Source: an uncultured SAR86 cluster bacterium (lineage in GTDB: Bacteria > Pseudomonadota > Gammaproteobacteria > Magnimaribacterales > D2472). From it: a stretch of DNA of 50,211 nucleotides. Positions 41,531 to 50,211 of the stretch are shown here, piece after piece; position 1 is the first letter of the stretch; each line of letters opens with the position of its first letter. A program made the translations under genes and the position numbers. The DNA lies in the NCBI GenBank assembly GCA_902551185.1, contig CACDCN010000008.1, positions 1 to 50,211 of the forward strand. Reading direction: 5' to 3'. A model generated the notes under the pieces. That model was not told the DNA's origin, searched no databases, and saw only the letters and a program-made list of their open reading frames with translations.

Positions 41531-43912
41531 ATGAACAAAATAAATTTATTTAAATGCTTCTTTCTTTTGATACCAATTTTGCTGGTTGCTCAAGAGCAGG
41601 AAGTTGAAGAGGTTATTGTTACTGCTAATAAAAAAGCTGAAACTGTTCAAGAAATACCAATGAATATTTCTGTGATTACCGAATCAGCATTAGAAGAAAG
41701 AGGAATAATGAACCCTGAAGATTATTTAAGATCTATCGCAGGTGTATCTACACCAGGTGGCTCTAATTATTATACCTTTAGAGGATTAAATACTTCGACT
41801 TCACAGCGTTCCTCAGGAACCACTTCAACTTATATAGATGAAGTAAGTGGTTCATTAATGGGATTATTTGATGTTGAAAGAATAGAGGTTCTAAGAGGAC
41901 CTCAAGGAACGTTATATGGTTCAAATGCTATTGGTGGAACTATTAGATATATTACAAATAAACCAGATTCAAGTGCATCTTATGGAAAGATAAGAGTTGG
42001 ATATGGTAACAAAGTAAAAGCTGATGACCCTGAAACAAGTATTGAAATGATGTATAACCTTCCTCTTTCTGATAGTTTAGCTGTTAGAGCTGTATATTCT
42101 CAGTTAGTTTCACCTGGAATATATAAAAATATTCAAACTGGTAATACAGTAGGTGAAGAGGATGACTCACAGCTTATGGTGACATTAGCTTTTGATGATG
42201 GTGGTAAGCTTACTGGAAGTTTAAGATATATGAATGTTAATAATAAAGCATACGGTATATTAGAGCCTGGTCAGAGCAAGCCTGGAAGTGCTGATGTTTA
42301 TGTTGCAGACTGTCCACAGGCTTCAAGTTGGTGGTATAACTGGGATGGAGATCCTACTTGCGCACGTTTAAGTGCTATTTCTAATTTTGCAGCCACAGAG
42401 GCTGATTATCCTAATGGCAGCTCTGTTCTTACTAATTATGATCCAAGATTTGCACATGCATTGGCTGTGGATGAGAATGAGGATATTACTAAAGAAGTAT
42501 TTATTGCAAATATTAAATATGATTTTGGTGTTTTTGATGCAAATTTGATTATTTCTGATAAGACAACTAGTGAAGACGCTGTGACAGATTGGGCTAGAAT
42601 TGATATGGATGATTATGTTCCGGCACCACTGATTGTAGATGGCGATGAATATTACCAAGAAACAACAGAGCTAAGATTGGTATCTAAGCCTGGGAAGTTT
42701 GAGTGGACGGTTGGATATTATAATTACAAGTTTAATGAAGAGCCAAACTCAATCTCACAAACTCAATATGCAATTGATGAGTATTGGTTAGATTATGTTA
42801 CTTCAATAGCTGCAGGTGTTGATCCAGCTGTATATGATGCTACTGCTTATTGTCCTCCATTTTGTGAGGGGCATTTAGGTTACCCGTATCTATATTATGC
42901 TTCATATACAGAATATAACGAGCAAGAAGAAACATCTTTATATGGGCAGTTTGACTATAACGTAAATGAAAAATTAACTCTTACATTTGGTATAAGAGAT
43001 TATGAAATTAAAGATAAATCTAAATCATATCAATATGGTATTTTCTATATGGGTAGTAGTGGATGCGATGGAAATGATCCTGCAGGAACAGATTGTTCAG
43101 AGTTATCTGGAAAAGAAGCAGATACAAGAATGAAATATGCAGCTAGCTATAAAATTAATGATGATTTAACTTTATATGCTACAAAAGCGGCAGGGTACAG
43201 ACCTGGAGGCAACCAAGCTCCTCTTCCTCCTTTTTGTAGTAGTGATGAAACTGCACAGGAAACATGGGGGCCAAGATTTAATTCAGATGAAGCTGAGACA
43301 ACAGAATTTGGTGTTAAATCGAGAGGTCAAAATTATACAGCGAATGTAACATATTTCGATGTAGCTTGGGATGGCATTATTATTTCTGTAACCCCTGGTT
43401 GCGGTTGGTCATATAACTTTAATGGCGGTAAAGCTGAAACTTCTGGTTGGGAAGTTGATTTTACTTATGCATTAAATGATGAAATTTCTCTTGATTTTGC
43501 TGGAAGCTCTATGACAGCAGAAACATCAATAGACATAGCTTCTTTGGGTGCTGCAGCTGGCGATAGATTGCCAAATACTGTTGAAACTCAATGGAATTTA
43601 GGACTTGTTTATGACACTACAATTATGTCATATCCATCATATGCGAGACTTGATATGAATTATTATGGCGATAGTTTTAATACTTTTGCAGAAAATCCAA
43701 ATACAAGCTCTCCTGACTATACTAAGATTAATTTTAATTTAGGGTTAGACATAAACGAAAATTCAAAATTACAATTATCAATAGATAATTTAACCGATAA
43801 AAGAACTGAAGCATATATTTATGCTGTAGATGACACATCTTGGAGACCAAGAAACTGGATGCAGTGGATTCCTCCAAGAACTGTATCAGTAAAGTATAGC
43901 TATAGCTTTTAA
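41531..43912 (+). CDS. TonB-dependent outer-membrane receptor (793 residues)
   Basis: A signal peptide (MNKINLFKCFFLLIPILLVAQ) is followed by the TonB box EEVIVTANKKAETVQ, a plug with LFDVERIEVLRGPQGTLYGSNAIGGTIRYITNKP and a barrel ending VSVKYSYSF with a terminal Phe. It shows the modest acidic, Tyr-rich loop composition usual in this family. It is preceded by a strong GGAGG and a leader with an internal terminator, and followed by its own terminator, so its expression is insulated. The P450 and MFS genes directly downstream suggest, without proof, that it imports a hydrophobic organic substrate. Confidence 0.93.
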   Translation: MNKINLFKCFFLLIPILLVAQEQEVEEVIVTANKKAETVQEIPMNISVITESALEERGIMNPEDYLRSIAGVSTPGGSNYYTFRGLNTSTSQRSSGTTSTYIDEVSGSLMGLFDVERIEVLRGPQGTLYGSNAIGGTIRYITNKPDSSASYGKIRVGYGNKVKADDPETSIEMMYNLPLSDSLAVRAVYSQLVSPGIYKNIQTGNTVGEEDDSQLMVTLAFDDGGKLTGSLRYMNVNNKAYGILEPGQSKPGSADVYVADCPQASSWWYNWDGDPTCARLSAISNFAATEADYPNGSSVLTNYDPRFAHALAVDENEDITKEVFIANIKYDFGVFDANLIISDKTTSEDAVTDWARIDMDDYVPAPLIVDGDEYYQETTELRLVSKPGKFEWTVGYYNYKFNEEPNSISQTQYAIDEYWLDYVTSIAAGVDPAVYDATAYCPPFCEGHLGYPYLYYASYTEYNEQEETSLYGQFDYNVNEKLTLTFGIRDYEIKDKSKSYQYGIFYMGSSGCDGNDPAGTDCSELSGKEADTRMKYAASYKINDDLTLYATKAAGYRPGGNQAPLPPFCSSDETAQETWGPRFNSDEAETTEFGVKSRGQNYTANVTYFDVAWDGIIISVTPGCGWSYNFNGGKAETSGWEVDFTYALNDEISLDFAGSSMTAETSIDIASLGAAAGDRLPNTVETQWNLGLVYDTTIMSYPSYARLDMNYYGDSFNTFAENPNTSSPDYTKINFNLGLDINENSKLQLSIDNLTDKRTEAYIYAVDDTSWRPRNWMQWIPPRTVSVKYSYSF

Positions 43913-43917
43913 CTGAT

Positions 43918-43953
43918 AAACCCCTTACAACAACTATGTTGCTAAGGGGTTTT
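43918..43953 (+). terminator. Terminator after the second TonB receptor
   Basis: AAACCCCTTA and TAAGGGGTTT form a 10-base stem around an inner AACA/TGTT pairing, followed by T residues. Confidence 0.85.
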
Positions 43954-44001
43954 AGTTTAAGATATATATTGCAAAAATAAACATAATTTTCCAACACATA
44001 T

Positions 44002-45360
44002 ATGTCAAAAGGATTTATCTTATCTGATGAAGTTCTCAATCATGAGATAAATGATCCTGCATATAAAGAAAAATATAACTTTAATCCTTCTGATCAACTA
44101 AACAATTTAGATTTATTTACAAAAGGTCAACCCTTTAGTCTTTATAAAGATCTCAGAGAAAACGCTCCTGTTTTTTATCATGAGCCCATGCCTTCAGACC
44201 CAGAGCCAGGGTACTGGGTTCTAACAAAATATGAAGATATAAAATATGTTTCAATGAATCCAAAAATATTTTCATCTCAATATGCAACTGGAAATTTATT
44301 AACACTCGGGACAGAAGAAAATAGACACCCTAAATTATTTAAATCAACTATAGACCATATGCTTAATCTCGATGGTGAAATGCATCTTGGCTTAAGAAAA
44401 GAACATATGCCTTTCTTTAAACCTGATTATATTAATGTCCTTCGAAAAAAAGTGTCATCAAAAGTTGGTTTATTATTAGATAATATCGCACCTTTAGGAG
44501 AATGTAATTTAGTAAGTGAAGTCTCACAACAATTACCAATATTTACACTTTCAGAAATTTTAGGAATACCTGAAGAAGATAGACAAAAATTAGTATCTTG
44601 GATGGAATTTTTAGAATTAGCTCAGTATTTCACTTACGAAATGATAAAAGAACAGAACGAGGGCAAGACAGAATCAACCCCTGATCCAGCAATGATAGAT
44701 ATGTTTAATGCAATGGTTGATGAAATGTTTGATTATGGAAGATTTATTCTAAATAGCAAAAGAGAAAATCCATCAGAAGATTTATTAAGTGCAATAGCAA
44801 ATGCTGAAATAGAAGGTGAGAAGTTATCACAAGAATTTTTAGATGGATCTTGGTTGCTAATTATTTTTGCTGGAAATGATACGACAAGGAATACTTTGAG
44901 CGGCGGCATTAAACTTTTATACGATAATCAAAAACAAAAAGAACTATTAATAGATGATTTAGAGCTTCTTCCTAATTTTGTAAATGAAACAGTTAGATGT
45001 GTTTCACCGGTAATTCATATGAGAAGAACAACTCTTGAAGAAACAGAAATAAATGGACAAAAAATTGGACCCCATGAAAAAATAGCACTTTGGTATGGTG
45101 CAGCAAATAGAGATCCAGAAATTTTTGAAAATCCAGATGATTTTAATATTTTAAGAGAGAATGCAGATAAACATCTTGCATTTGGCTTTGGAAGGCATTC
45201 ATGTATAGGTAAGCCAGTTGCATTAATGCAATTACAAGAATTTTATTCACAATTTTTAACCAGATTCCCTGATTTTGAGATGAATGGTAAATGGAAAGTT
45301 GCTCCAAACAACTTTGTTCATGCTATACAAGAGATGCCAATTAAATTTTCTCCAAAATGA
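44002..45360 (+). CDS. Cytochrome P450
   Basis: 452 residues, soluble bacterial type. The I-helix oxygen-activation motif AGNDTTR starts near residue 290, the K-helix ETVR near 329, and the heme loop FGFGRHSCIG has the thiolate Cys at 401. ANRDPEIFENPDDF is the typical region before it. This group oxidises steroids, terpenes or alkyl chains in other bacteria; CYP number and substrate cannot be set here. No ferredoxin or reductase gene lies next to it, so redox partners must be elsewhere. It overlaps the MFS gene by four bases (ATGA). Confidence 0.93.
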   Translation: MSKGFILSDEVLNHEINDPAYKEKYNFNPSDQLNNLDLFTKGQPFSLYKDLRENAPVFYHEPMPSDPEPGYWVLTKYEDIKYVSMNPKIFSSQYATGNLLTLGTEENRHPKLFKSTIDHMLNLDGEMHLGLRKEHMPFFKPDYINVLRKKVSSKVGLLLDNIAPLGECNLVSEVSQQLPIFTLSEILGIPEEDRQKLVSWMEFLELAQYFTYEMIKEQNEGKTESTPDPAMIDMFNAMVDEMFDYGRFILNSKRENPSEDLLSAIANAEIEGEKLSQEFLDGSWLLIIFAGNDTTRNTLSGGIKLLYDNQKQKELLIDDLELLPNFVNETVRCVSPVIHMRRTTLEETEINGQKIGPHEKIALWYGAANRDPEIFENPDDFNILRENADKHLAFGFGRHSCIGKPVALMQLQEFYSQFLTRFPDFEMNGKWKVAPNNFVHAIQEMPIKFSPK

Positions 45361-46631
45361 GAATCCCATATAGATTTAAAGTTATTTTTTTATCATTCGT
45401 TGCTGTATTTATTTGCTATATAGATAGAGTAAATATTTCTGTAGCAATCATACCCATGCAAGAACAATTTGGGTGGTCTGAATTACAAGTAGGAATAGTT
45501 TTAGGAACTTTCTATGTTGGATATATGATTAGCATGACTTTAGGTGGTTATCTAGCAGATAAATATGGAGGCAAGAAAGTTCTTGGCTATGCATTAATAA
45601 TTTGGTCATTATTTACAATTATCACTCCATTTTTTGCATACAGTGGATTATGGTGGCTTATTTTTATAAGAATCCTATTAGGTCTAGGAGAAGGAGTAAC
45701 ATTTCCTGCTTGGCATTCTATTTATGCAAGATGGATTCCATTTAATGAAAGAACAAGAGCAGTAGGTTTTACCAATAGCGGAATAGCAGCAGGTACAGTA
45801 TTTGGGTATGTTGTAGCAGCTATCATAATAGCAAACTATTCTTGGGAGTGGGTTTTTTATTCTTTTGGGCTAATGGGTATATTTTGGTACTTCTTTTGGC
45901 AGAGAATTGTTACATCTTATCCAGAGGATAATAAAAATCTATCAAATAATGAATTGCAATTAATAAAAGCTGAAGCACCTTCAAATTCAACACCTCCGTC
46001 AATACCATTTCTAAAATTAATTAAAAATTGGCCTTTCTTAGCAATAGCAGTTGCAACTTTTTGTAATAATTGGGCTTTATTCACATTTATTTCTTATTTG
46101 CCAAAATTTATCAATGCTCCAATTGCTGATGGTGGAATGGGTATTGATTTAGGATCTAGTGCATTTATTTATTCATTATTAATGCCAAGTCTTGTTGCGA
46201 TGTTTTCACTTATTTTAGGTGGTTATATATCAGATAGTTTTATAAAAAAAGGATATAAGGTAATTAATGTTAGAAAAACTGTTAATTCAATTGGATTTTT
46301 TGGATCAGCTATTTTCTTATATTTAATTTCTCTGCAAGATACTTTATTCAATGCAATTTTTTTATTATGCCTAATTCAACTTTGTACAGGTATTTGCGCA
46401 GGAGGATTTGGAGTAAATCATGCTGATTTAGGTCCAAAATATACAGGAACTTTAGTTGGTATTTCTGGAAGCATAGGTATGATAGCAGCGATTTTCAGCC
46501 CAATGGTTGCAGGCTTGGTTCTTGAAGTTACTAGATCCTGGGATGTTATATTTTATATTTGTTCTGGTATTTTAGTATTTGGCGGCCTTTTTTATCTTAA
46601 ATTTGGAAGCGCTGACAGACAATTTAGTTAA
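45357..46631 (+). CDS. MFS transporter, anion:cation symporter (ACS)-like
   Basis: 424 residues with about 12 spans. The N-terminal CYIDRVNISVAIIPMQEQFGWS and the loop 2-3 motif GGYLADKYGGKKVLG are ACS-family features, as is RILLGLGEGVTFPAWHSIYARWIP. Such proteins import organic acids (hexuronates, phthalate, glycerate). Translational coupling to the P450 gene suggests uptake of the P450 substrate or export of a product. It converges with the thioredoxin gene, overlapping by 8 bases. Confidence 0.88.
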   Translation: MRIPYRFKVIFLSFVAVFICYIDRVNISVAIIPMQEQFGWSELQVGIVLGTFYVGYMISMTLGGYLADKYGGKKVLGYALIIWSLFTIITPFFAYSGLWWLIFIRILLGLGEGVTFPAWHSIYARWIPFNERTRAVGFTNSGIAAGTVFGYVVAAIIIANYSWEWVFYSFGLMGIFWYFFWQRIVTSYPEDNKNLSNNELQLIKAEAPSNSTPPSIPFLKLIKNWPFLAIAVATFCNNWALFTFISYLPKFINAPIADGGMGIDLGSSAFIYSLLMPSLVAMFSLILGGYISDSFIKKGYKVINVRKTVNSIGFFGSAIFLYLISLQDTLFNAIFLLCLIQLCTGICAGGFGVNHADLGPKYTGTLVGISGSIGMIAAIFSPMVAGLVLEVTRSWDVIFYICSGILVFGGLFYLKFGSADRQFS

Positions 46632-47130
46632 TCGATTTCATCTCCTGAAAGAAGTTAAAAATCTCTTGGCTGGATCTATCTCTTGCCGTTCTCCATTCTG
46701 TTGTATTTGAATTATTTAAAAGGTTTTTATTTTTATCAAACACTAAAACTCTTGGAATTCCCTCGGCTGAAGGTATTCCATATTCTTCCATTAATTCCAT
46801 ATTAATTTCATATCTTTTAACGTCTATATATAAAATTTGAAAGTTTTTGTCTATGTATGATTTAATTTTAGGTATATTCATGGTACCTGAAAAAATTCTA
46901 CAATCTGGACACCAATTAGCGCCAAATATTAGTATTGGTTGTTTATCAGACTGAATTGTTGTATTTATGAATTTATTTAAATCATTAATAGAATAAACTT
47001 TTCCATCATACGGCAAAGGAAGAGGTGTGGTTAATATATCACTATCATCAAGCATTATTTCTCCGTTTAATGTTAGACAAAATAAAAAAATGTATGAAAT
47101 CGTATAATATTTTATTAAACTTTTGTACAT
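46624..47130 (-). CDS. Exported thioredoxin-like protein
   Basis: 168 residues with a signal peptide or N-terminal anchor (ISYIFLFCLTLNGEIM). The redox centre is FGANWCPDCRIF, and the cis-proline loop is AEGIPRVLVFDKN. It is likely a periplasmic reductase or disulfide-handling protein. The partner is unknown. Confidence 0.8.
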   Translation of the reverse strand: MYKSLIKYYTISYIFLFCLTLNGEIMLDDSDILTTPLPLPYDGKVYSINDLNKFINTTIQSDKQPILIFGANWCPDCRIFSGTMNIPKIKSYIDKNFQILYIDVKRYEINMELMEEYGIPSAEGIPRVLVFDKNKNLLNNSNTTEWRTARDRSSQEIFNFFQEMKSIN

Positions 47131-47185
47131 ATTAGATAAATAGATAATATTACTATATTGTAATAAAAAAATTGGAGTATATAAG

Positions 47186-47599
47186 ATGATTTGGGTAATA
47201 AGACTATATTTACTAATAATGGCATTTATATATGCTTTGATTGGAGTATGGGCATTACTTGACCCATTATTGGGAGCGCTTGATCAAGGTTATCCTTCAT
47301 TTTTGAATGCAGTTGGTTTATCCATAACATCTCCGTTAGGTTACTCAGAAATTGCTGGTATATATGGAGGCTTGAATCTATGTATTGGTATTTTATGTTT
47401 AATTGGAATCTTTAAAAGAGATTTAGGAATTTTTGCAATTAAATTTATTACATTTCTAGTTGGCTCTATTGCTCTAGGAAGAATACTCTTTTCTTTACTG
47501 CCAACAACACCTAGTTTCTTTAATTCATATTTTGTATTTGAAGTTTCGGCTTTGGTAATTGGTATATTTTTAATATATATGAGTAAGAAATTAAATTAA
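47186..47599 (+). CDS. DUF4345-like membrane protein
   Basis: 137 residues with four spans. SEIAGIYGGLNLCIGILCLIGI and the GSIALGRILFSLL segment resemble DUF4345. It has about the same size and topology as the protein at 39675. Its end overlaps the convergent exchanger gene by 9 bases. Confidence 0.65.
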   Translation: MIWVIRLYLLIMAFIYALIGVWALLDPLLGALDQGYPSFLNAVGLSITSPLGYSEIAGIYGGLNLCIGILCLIGIFKRDLGIFAIKFITFLVGSIALGRILFSLLPTTPSFFNSYFVFEVSALVIGIFLIYMSKKLN

Positions 47600-48544
47600 T
47601 TTACTTAAAATTAATAAATATCCAAAATAACTACCAACAAGTAATAAGCCCATCAAACGGATCATCAAAAGATTTATATATTTTGATGAATATAAATTAA
47701 CAAATAAAATAAAGATAATTGTGACAACAATCATAATTAGATAATCTCGTTCAAGCAAAACTGATTCAAGTTGTACACTAGAAAATAAACCAATAATTGG
47801 AACTACCAGCGTAATATTTAAAATATTTGAACCGATTACATTCCCAACAACCATATCTGTCTTCTTCTTTAATAAAGCGCTAATTGTTGCAGCTAATTCT
47901 GGCAAGCTTGTGCCAATTGCAATTATGGTTAAACCAATAACTAAGTTAGAGATATTTAGTAATATTGTAATTTTCTCTGCATATATAACTGCGTAATTAG
48001 AACCAAAAATGAGCGCTAAAAATCCCCCAATAAGAAAAATGTTTGCATTAGAATTATTTGGCATTGTTACATCATCTGAATTGCTAAGATTTCCCAAAGC
48101 TCTATATTTAAATATCACATATAAAAAATATAAAAATACGATTAATAACAATACGCTCTCAGTTGGCGATATTATTAAATCTTGCAAACAAAGACCAAGT
48201 ACTAGCGCAGATATTAAAAAGGGTAAAAATTGAATAAAAGGAGTACTTTTTGGCTTAAAAGATATTCCAATACAAGAAACTCCAAATATCAAAGCAATAT
48301 TAGAAATATTTGATCCAACCACAGTCCCCATTGCGATACCTTCACTTTGATTTAAAACAGACGAAATTCCAACAAAAATTTCTGGTGCAGATGTTCCAAG
48401 AGCTACCACGGTTAAACCAATGGTTAATTCATTTACTCCAAATTTTTTTGCTAACACAGAAGAACTGTCTACAAATTTATCAGCACCCCATATCAAGATA
48501 GCTAAAGAAAATCCCAAACCTATGAAATTTATAAGAAGATCCAT
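47591..48544 (-). CDS. Calcium/sodium (cation) antiporter of the CaCA/YrbG type
   Basis: 317 residues with about ten spans in two inverted halves. Each half has its alpha repeat: GLTVVALGTSAPEIFVGI...GTVVGSNISNIALIFG and GLTIIAIGTSLPELAATI...GNVIGSNILNITLVV. The acidic residues needed for ion binding are present. It exports Ca2+ (or K+) in exchange for Na+ or H+; the ion preference cannot be read from sequence. Confidence 0.92.
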   Translation of the reverse strand: MDLLINFIGLGFSLAILIWGADKFVDSSSVLAKKFGVNELTIGLTVVALGTSAPEIFVGISSVLNQSEGIAMGTVVGSNISNIALIFGVSCIGISFKPKSTPFIQFLPFLISALVLGLCLQDLIISPTESVLLLIVFLYFLYVIFKYRALGNLSNSDDVTMPNNSNANIFLIGGFLALIFGSNYAVIYAEKITILLNISNLVIGLTIIAIGTSLPELAATISALLKKKTDMVVGNVIGSNILNITLVVPIIGLFSSVQLESVLLERDYLIMIVVTIIFILFVNLYSSKYINLLMIRLMGLLLVGSYFGYLLILSKLI

Positions 48545-48638
48545 TAAACAATTTTACATTAGTTATTTGTTAAATAGATTATGTTTCAACAATTTAAAAT
48601 AATATAATTGATAATTAATTTTAAAGAAGAGGCAGATA

Positions 48639-49436
48639 ATGAAAATAGATAACTTGTTCAATATTCAAGATAAAGTAGCCGTTGTTACAGGTGGCTCAAG
48701 GGGAATTGGTGAGATGATTACGGCAGGCTTTTTAGCGAATGGTGCTAAAGTCTACATTTCTGCAAGAAAAGCACCCGCCTTAGTTGACAAAGCAAAAGAG
48801 CTTTCAGATAAATATAACCAAGAATGCATTCCTATACCTTGTGATTTAAGTTCTATGAATGGGATAGAAGAATTCACTAATGAAATTCAAAATAAAGAAA
48901 AAGGAATAGATTTTTTAATTAATAATGCTGGAGCAGCTTGGGGAGAGCCATTGGAAAGTTTTTCTGAAGGTGGTTGGGATAAAGTAATGGATTTAAATGT
49001 TAAATCTTTATTCTTTTTGACTCAAAAATTTAAAAATCTACTTTTAAATAACGCTTCAGTAGAAGATCCATCAAGAGTTATCAATATTGGCTCAATTGAT
49101 GGGTTAAATGTCCCATCAATGGAGACATATTCATATGGCGCTTCAAAAGCAGCTGTTCATCACTTAACTAGGGTTTTGGCAGCAAAATTGGTAAAAGAAA
49201 ATATATTGGTTAATGCAATTGCTCCTGGCCCATATCCAAGTGCTATGTTAGGCTCAGCTTTAAATCATGACTATTCTGAAGTTGCAAAAAGAAATCCAAG
49301 GAAAAGGGTAGGCACGCCAGAGGATATGGCAGGATTAGCTATATTTTTATGTTCTAGAGCTGGAGCTTATACAGTTGGAGAAACAATTACCTCAGACGGT
49401 GGTATTGTTAAGACTTCTACTCATAACTTTAGTTAG
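48639..49436 (+). CDS. Short-chain dehydrogenase/reductase
   Basis: 265 residues. TGGSRGIGE is the nucleotide-binding motif (residues ~16-24), with NNAGAAWGEPLESF, the catalytic NIGSIDGL and YSYGASKAAVHHL (Tyr/Lys), and the C-terminal TVGETITSDGG. The arginine pattern (ISARKAP) suggests NADP(H). It is probably a ketoacyl or polyol-type reductase; the substrate is unknown. It converges with a LysR gene, possibly its regulator. Confidence 0.88.
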   Translation: MKIDNLFNIQDKVAVVTGGSRGIGEMITAGFLANGAKVYISARKAPALVDKAKELSDKYNQECIPIPCDLSSMNGIEEFTNEIQNKEKGIDFLINNAGAAWGEPLESFSEGGWDKVMDLNVKSLFFLTQKFKNLLLNNASVEDPSRVINIGSIDGLNVPSMETYSYGASKAAVHHLTRVLAAKLVKENILVNAIAPGPYPSAMLGSALNHDYSEVAKRNPRKRVGTPEDMAGLAIFLCSRAGAYTVGETITSDGGIVKTSTHNFS

Positions 49437-49439
49437 TTA

Positions 49440-50211
49440 TTATTTTTGAGCTTCTTTAAAGGCGCTTGTAATTAAATCTTTCATCCAGATATGACCACCA
49501 TCACCTTCATCACTTTTATGCCATATTAAGAAATACTCCATTGATGGTATTTCAATTGGAATTTCAACAAAAGATAGATTATTCCTTTTTGCAAAACTTC
49601 TAGTTGCCATTAATATTAAATCCGTTGACTTTATAATTGGAGGCGCAATTAGGAAATGTTGACATCTAAGAGCAACATTCCTTTTTAGACCTACTTTTTC
49701 AAGCTCCATGTCTATCAGATGTACTCCCATTTTTCTTCGAGAAACATGCAAGTGCTTTTCATTGATAATATCTTCGATTGTTATATTTTTTATTTTTGAA
49801 ATATTATGACCATCTCTATGAATTGCTACAAAATCATCCTCAAAAACTTTTAATGAATTTATTTCATTTGAATTCGGTATTACTGGGTCCACAACAAAAT
49901 CAAGATTATTTGTTGAAAGAGCGTGAACCTGATCAGCTCTTTTATATGCATAACTACCTAAAGAAATATTAGGTGCGTTTTTATAGATCTTTTTCATTAT
50001 AAAAGGAAGGACTCTGCTCTCAGATATATCGCCTAATGACAATTTAAAATTTCTTTTTGATGATCCAGGATCAAAGGCATCGGGCTCATTTACACTTTGT
50101 TGAATCAAGGTAAGTGCATTTTGTATATCTGCAATCATATTTTCTGTTTTTTGAGTAGGCACCATCCCGGAACCTGTCCTAACAAATAAATCATCATTAA
50201 ATTTATCTCTT
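49440..50211 (-). CDS. LysR-family transcriptional regulator, runs off the right edge
   Basis: The ORF track starts at an internal Met (50165), but the frame stays open to the edge. It reads RDKFNDDLFVRTGSGMVPTQ, the end of the helix-turn-helix region in LysR proteins (usually L.DPLF.R...G..PT). The visible part is mostly the effector-binding domain (LSLGDISESRVLPFIMKKI...). The DNA-binding N-terminus is outside the window. It regulates something probably related to its neighbours; the effector is unknown. Confidence 0.9.
   Translation of the reverse strand, partial: RDKFNDDLFVRTGSGMVPTQKTENMIADIQNALTLIQQSVNEPDAFDPGSSKRNFKLSLGDISESRVLPFIMKKIYKNAPNISLGSYAYKRADQVHALSTNNLDFVVDPVIPNSNEINSLKVFEDDFVAIHRDGHNISKIKNITIEDIINEKHLHVSRRKMGVHLIDMELEKVGLKRNVALRCQHFLIAPPIIKSTDLILMATRSFAKRNNLSFVEIPIEIPSMEYFLIWHKSDEGDGGHIWMKDLITSAFKEAQK

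Noticed and set aside
1-50211. CRISPR arrays, insertion sequences, rRNA genes or a replication origin
   Set aside because: I saw no regularly spaced repeats, transposase motifs, ribosomal RNA sequence or DnaA-box cluster in the window.

Overview
The window looks like a piece of a small, AT-rich (about one third GC by eye), gene-dense marine gammaproteobacterial genome, most like the SAR86 type. The reasons are the very short intergenic gaps and many stop/start overlaps, a zipA gene and the gammaproteobacterial smc-zipA-ligase gene order, a complete System I (Ccm) cytochrome c maturation operon, two TonB-dependent receptors, and genes for catabolism of lipid-like compounds (acyl-CoA dehydrogenases, P450, alkyl-sulfatase-like hydrolase, hotdog thioesterase). 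The lineage is inferred from gene content; no marker phylogeny could be run.

Layout. 1-10.8 kb: the end of an ornithine aminotransferase, a large secreted zinc metalloprotease, an SDR, a glyoxalase-II-like hydrolase, an unrecognised 573-residue membrane protein, then a plus-strand run folE, Maf, an aberrant QueD-like protein, cysS, an FMN-binding PNPOx-family protein and a secreted NTF2-like protein, closed by a terminator. 10.8-18.5 kb: tRNA-Arg(CCT), thrS-yidD, a 963-residue TonB receptor with its own terminator, a hotdog thioesterase, a secreted EEP nuclease/phosphatase, a MerC-like protein and a cupin. 18.5-26.5 kb: metY, a possible glycosyltransferase remnant and ccmABCDEFGHI, including a 55-residue ccmD that the ORF track misses. 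26.5-31.2 kb: a 732-residue SMC with no visible hinge, zipA, a T4-type ATP-dependent DNA ligase where ligA would be expected, and a lipoprotein SLT-like gene. 31.2-38.7 kb: an M16C (PreP-type) peptidase, a DUF4136 lipoprotein, an alkyl-sulfatase-like lipoprotein and a pair of acyl-CoA dehydrogenases. 38.7-41.4 kb: small membrane and coiled-coil proteins around tRNA-Leu(TAG). 41.4-46.6 kb: a second TonB receptor behind a leader with an internal terminator, then a P450 and an MFS transporter. 46.6-50.2 kb: a thioredoxin-like protein, a DUF4345 protein, a Ca2+/Na+ exchanger-type protein, an SDR and the body of a LysR regulator running off the window.

How the genes work together. Three themes stand out: respiration (Ccm operon), nutrient capture and oxidation (TonB receptors, P450, paired acyl-CoA dehydrogenases, sulfatase, peptidases) and chromosome maintenance (smc-zipA-ligase). 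The strongest leads are (1) the TonB-receptor leader at 41.42-41.53 kb, where a textbook intrinsic terminator competes with upstream antiterminator-like pairing, (2) the hinge-less SMC, and (3) the ATP-dependent ligase in the ligA slot. I found no CRISPR array, insertion sequence or prophage. No stretch longer than 300 bases lacks a gene.
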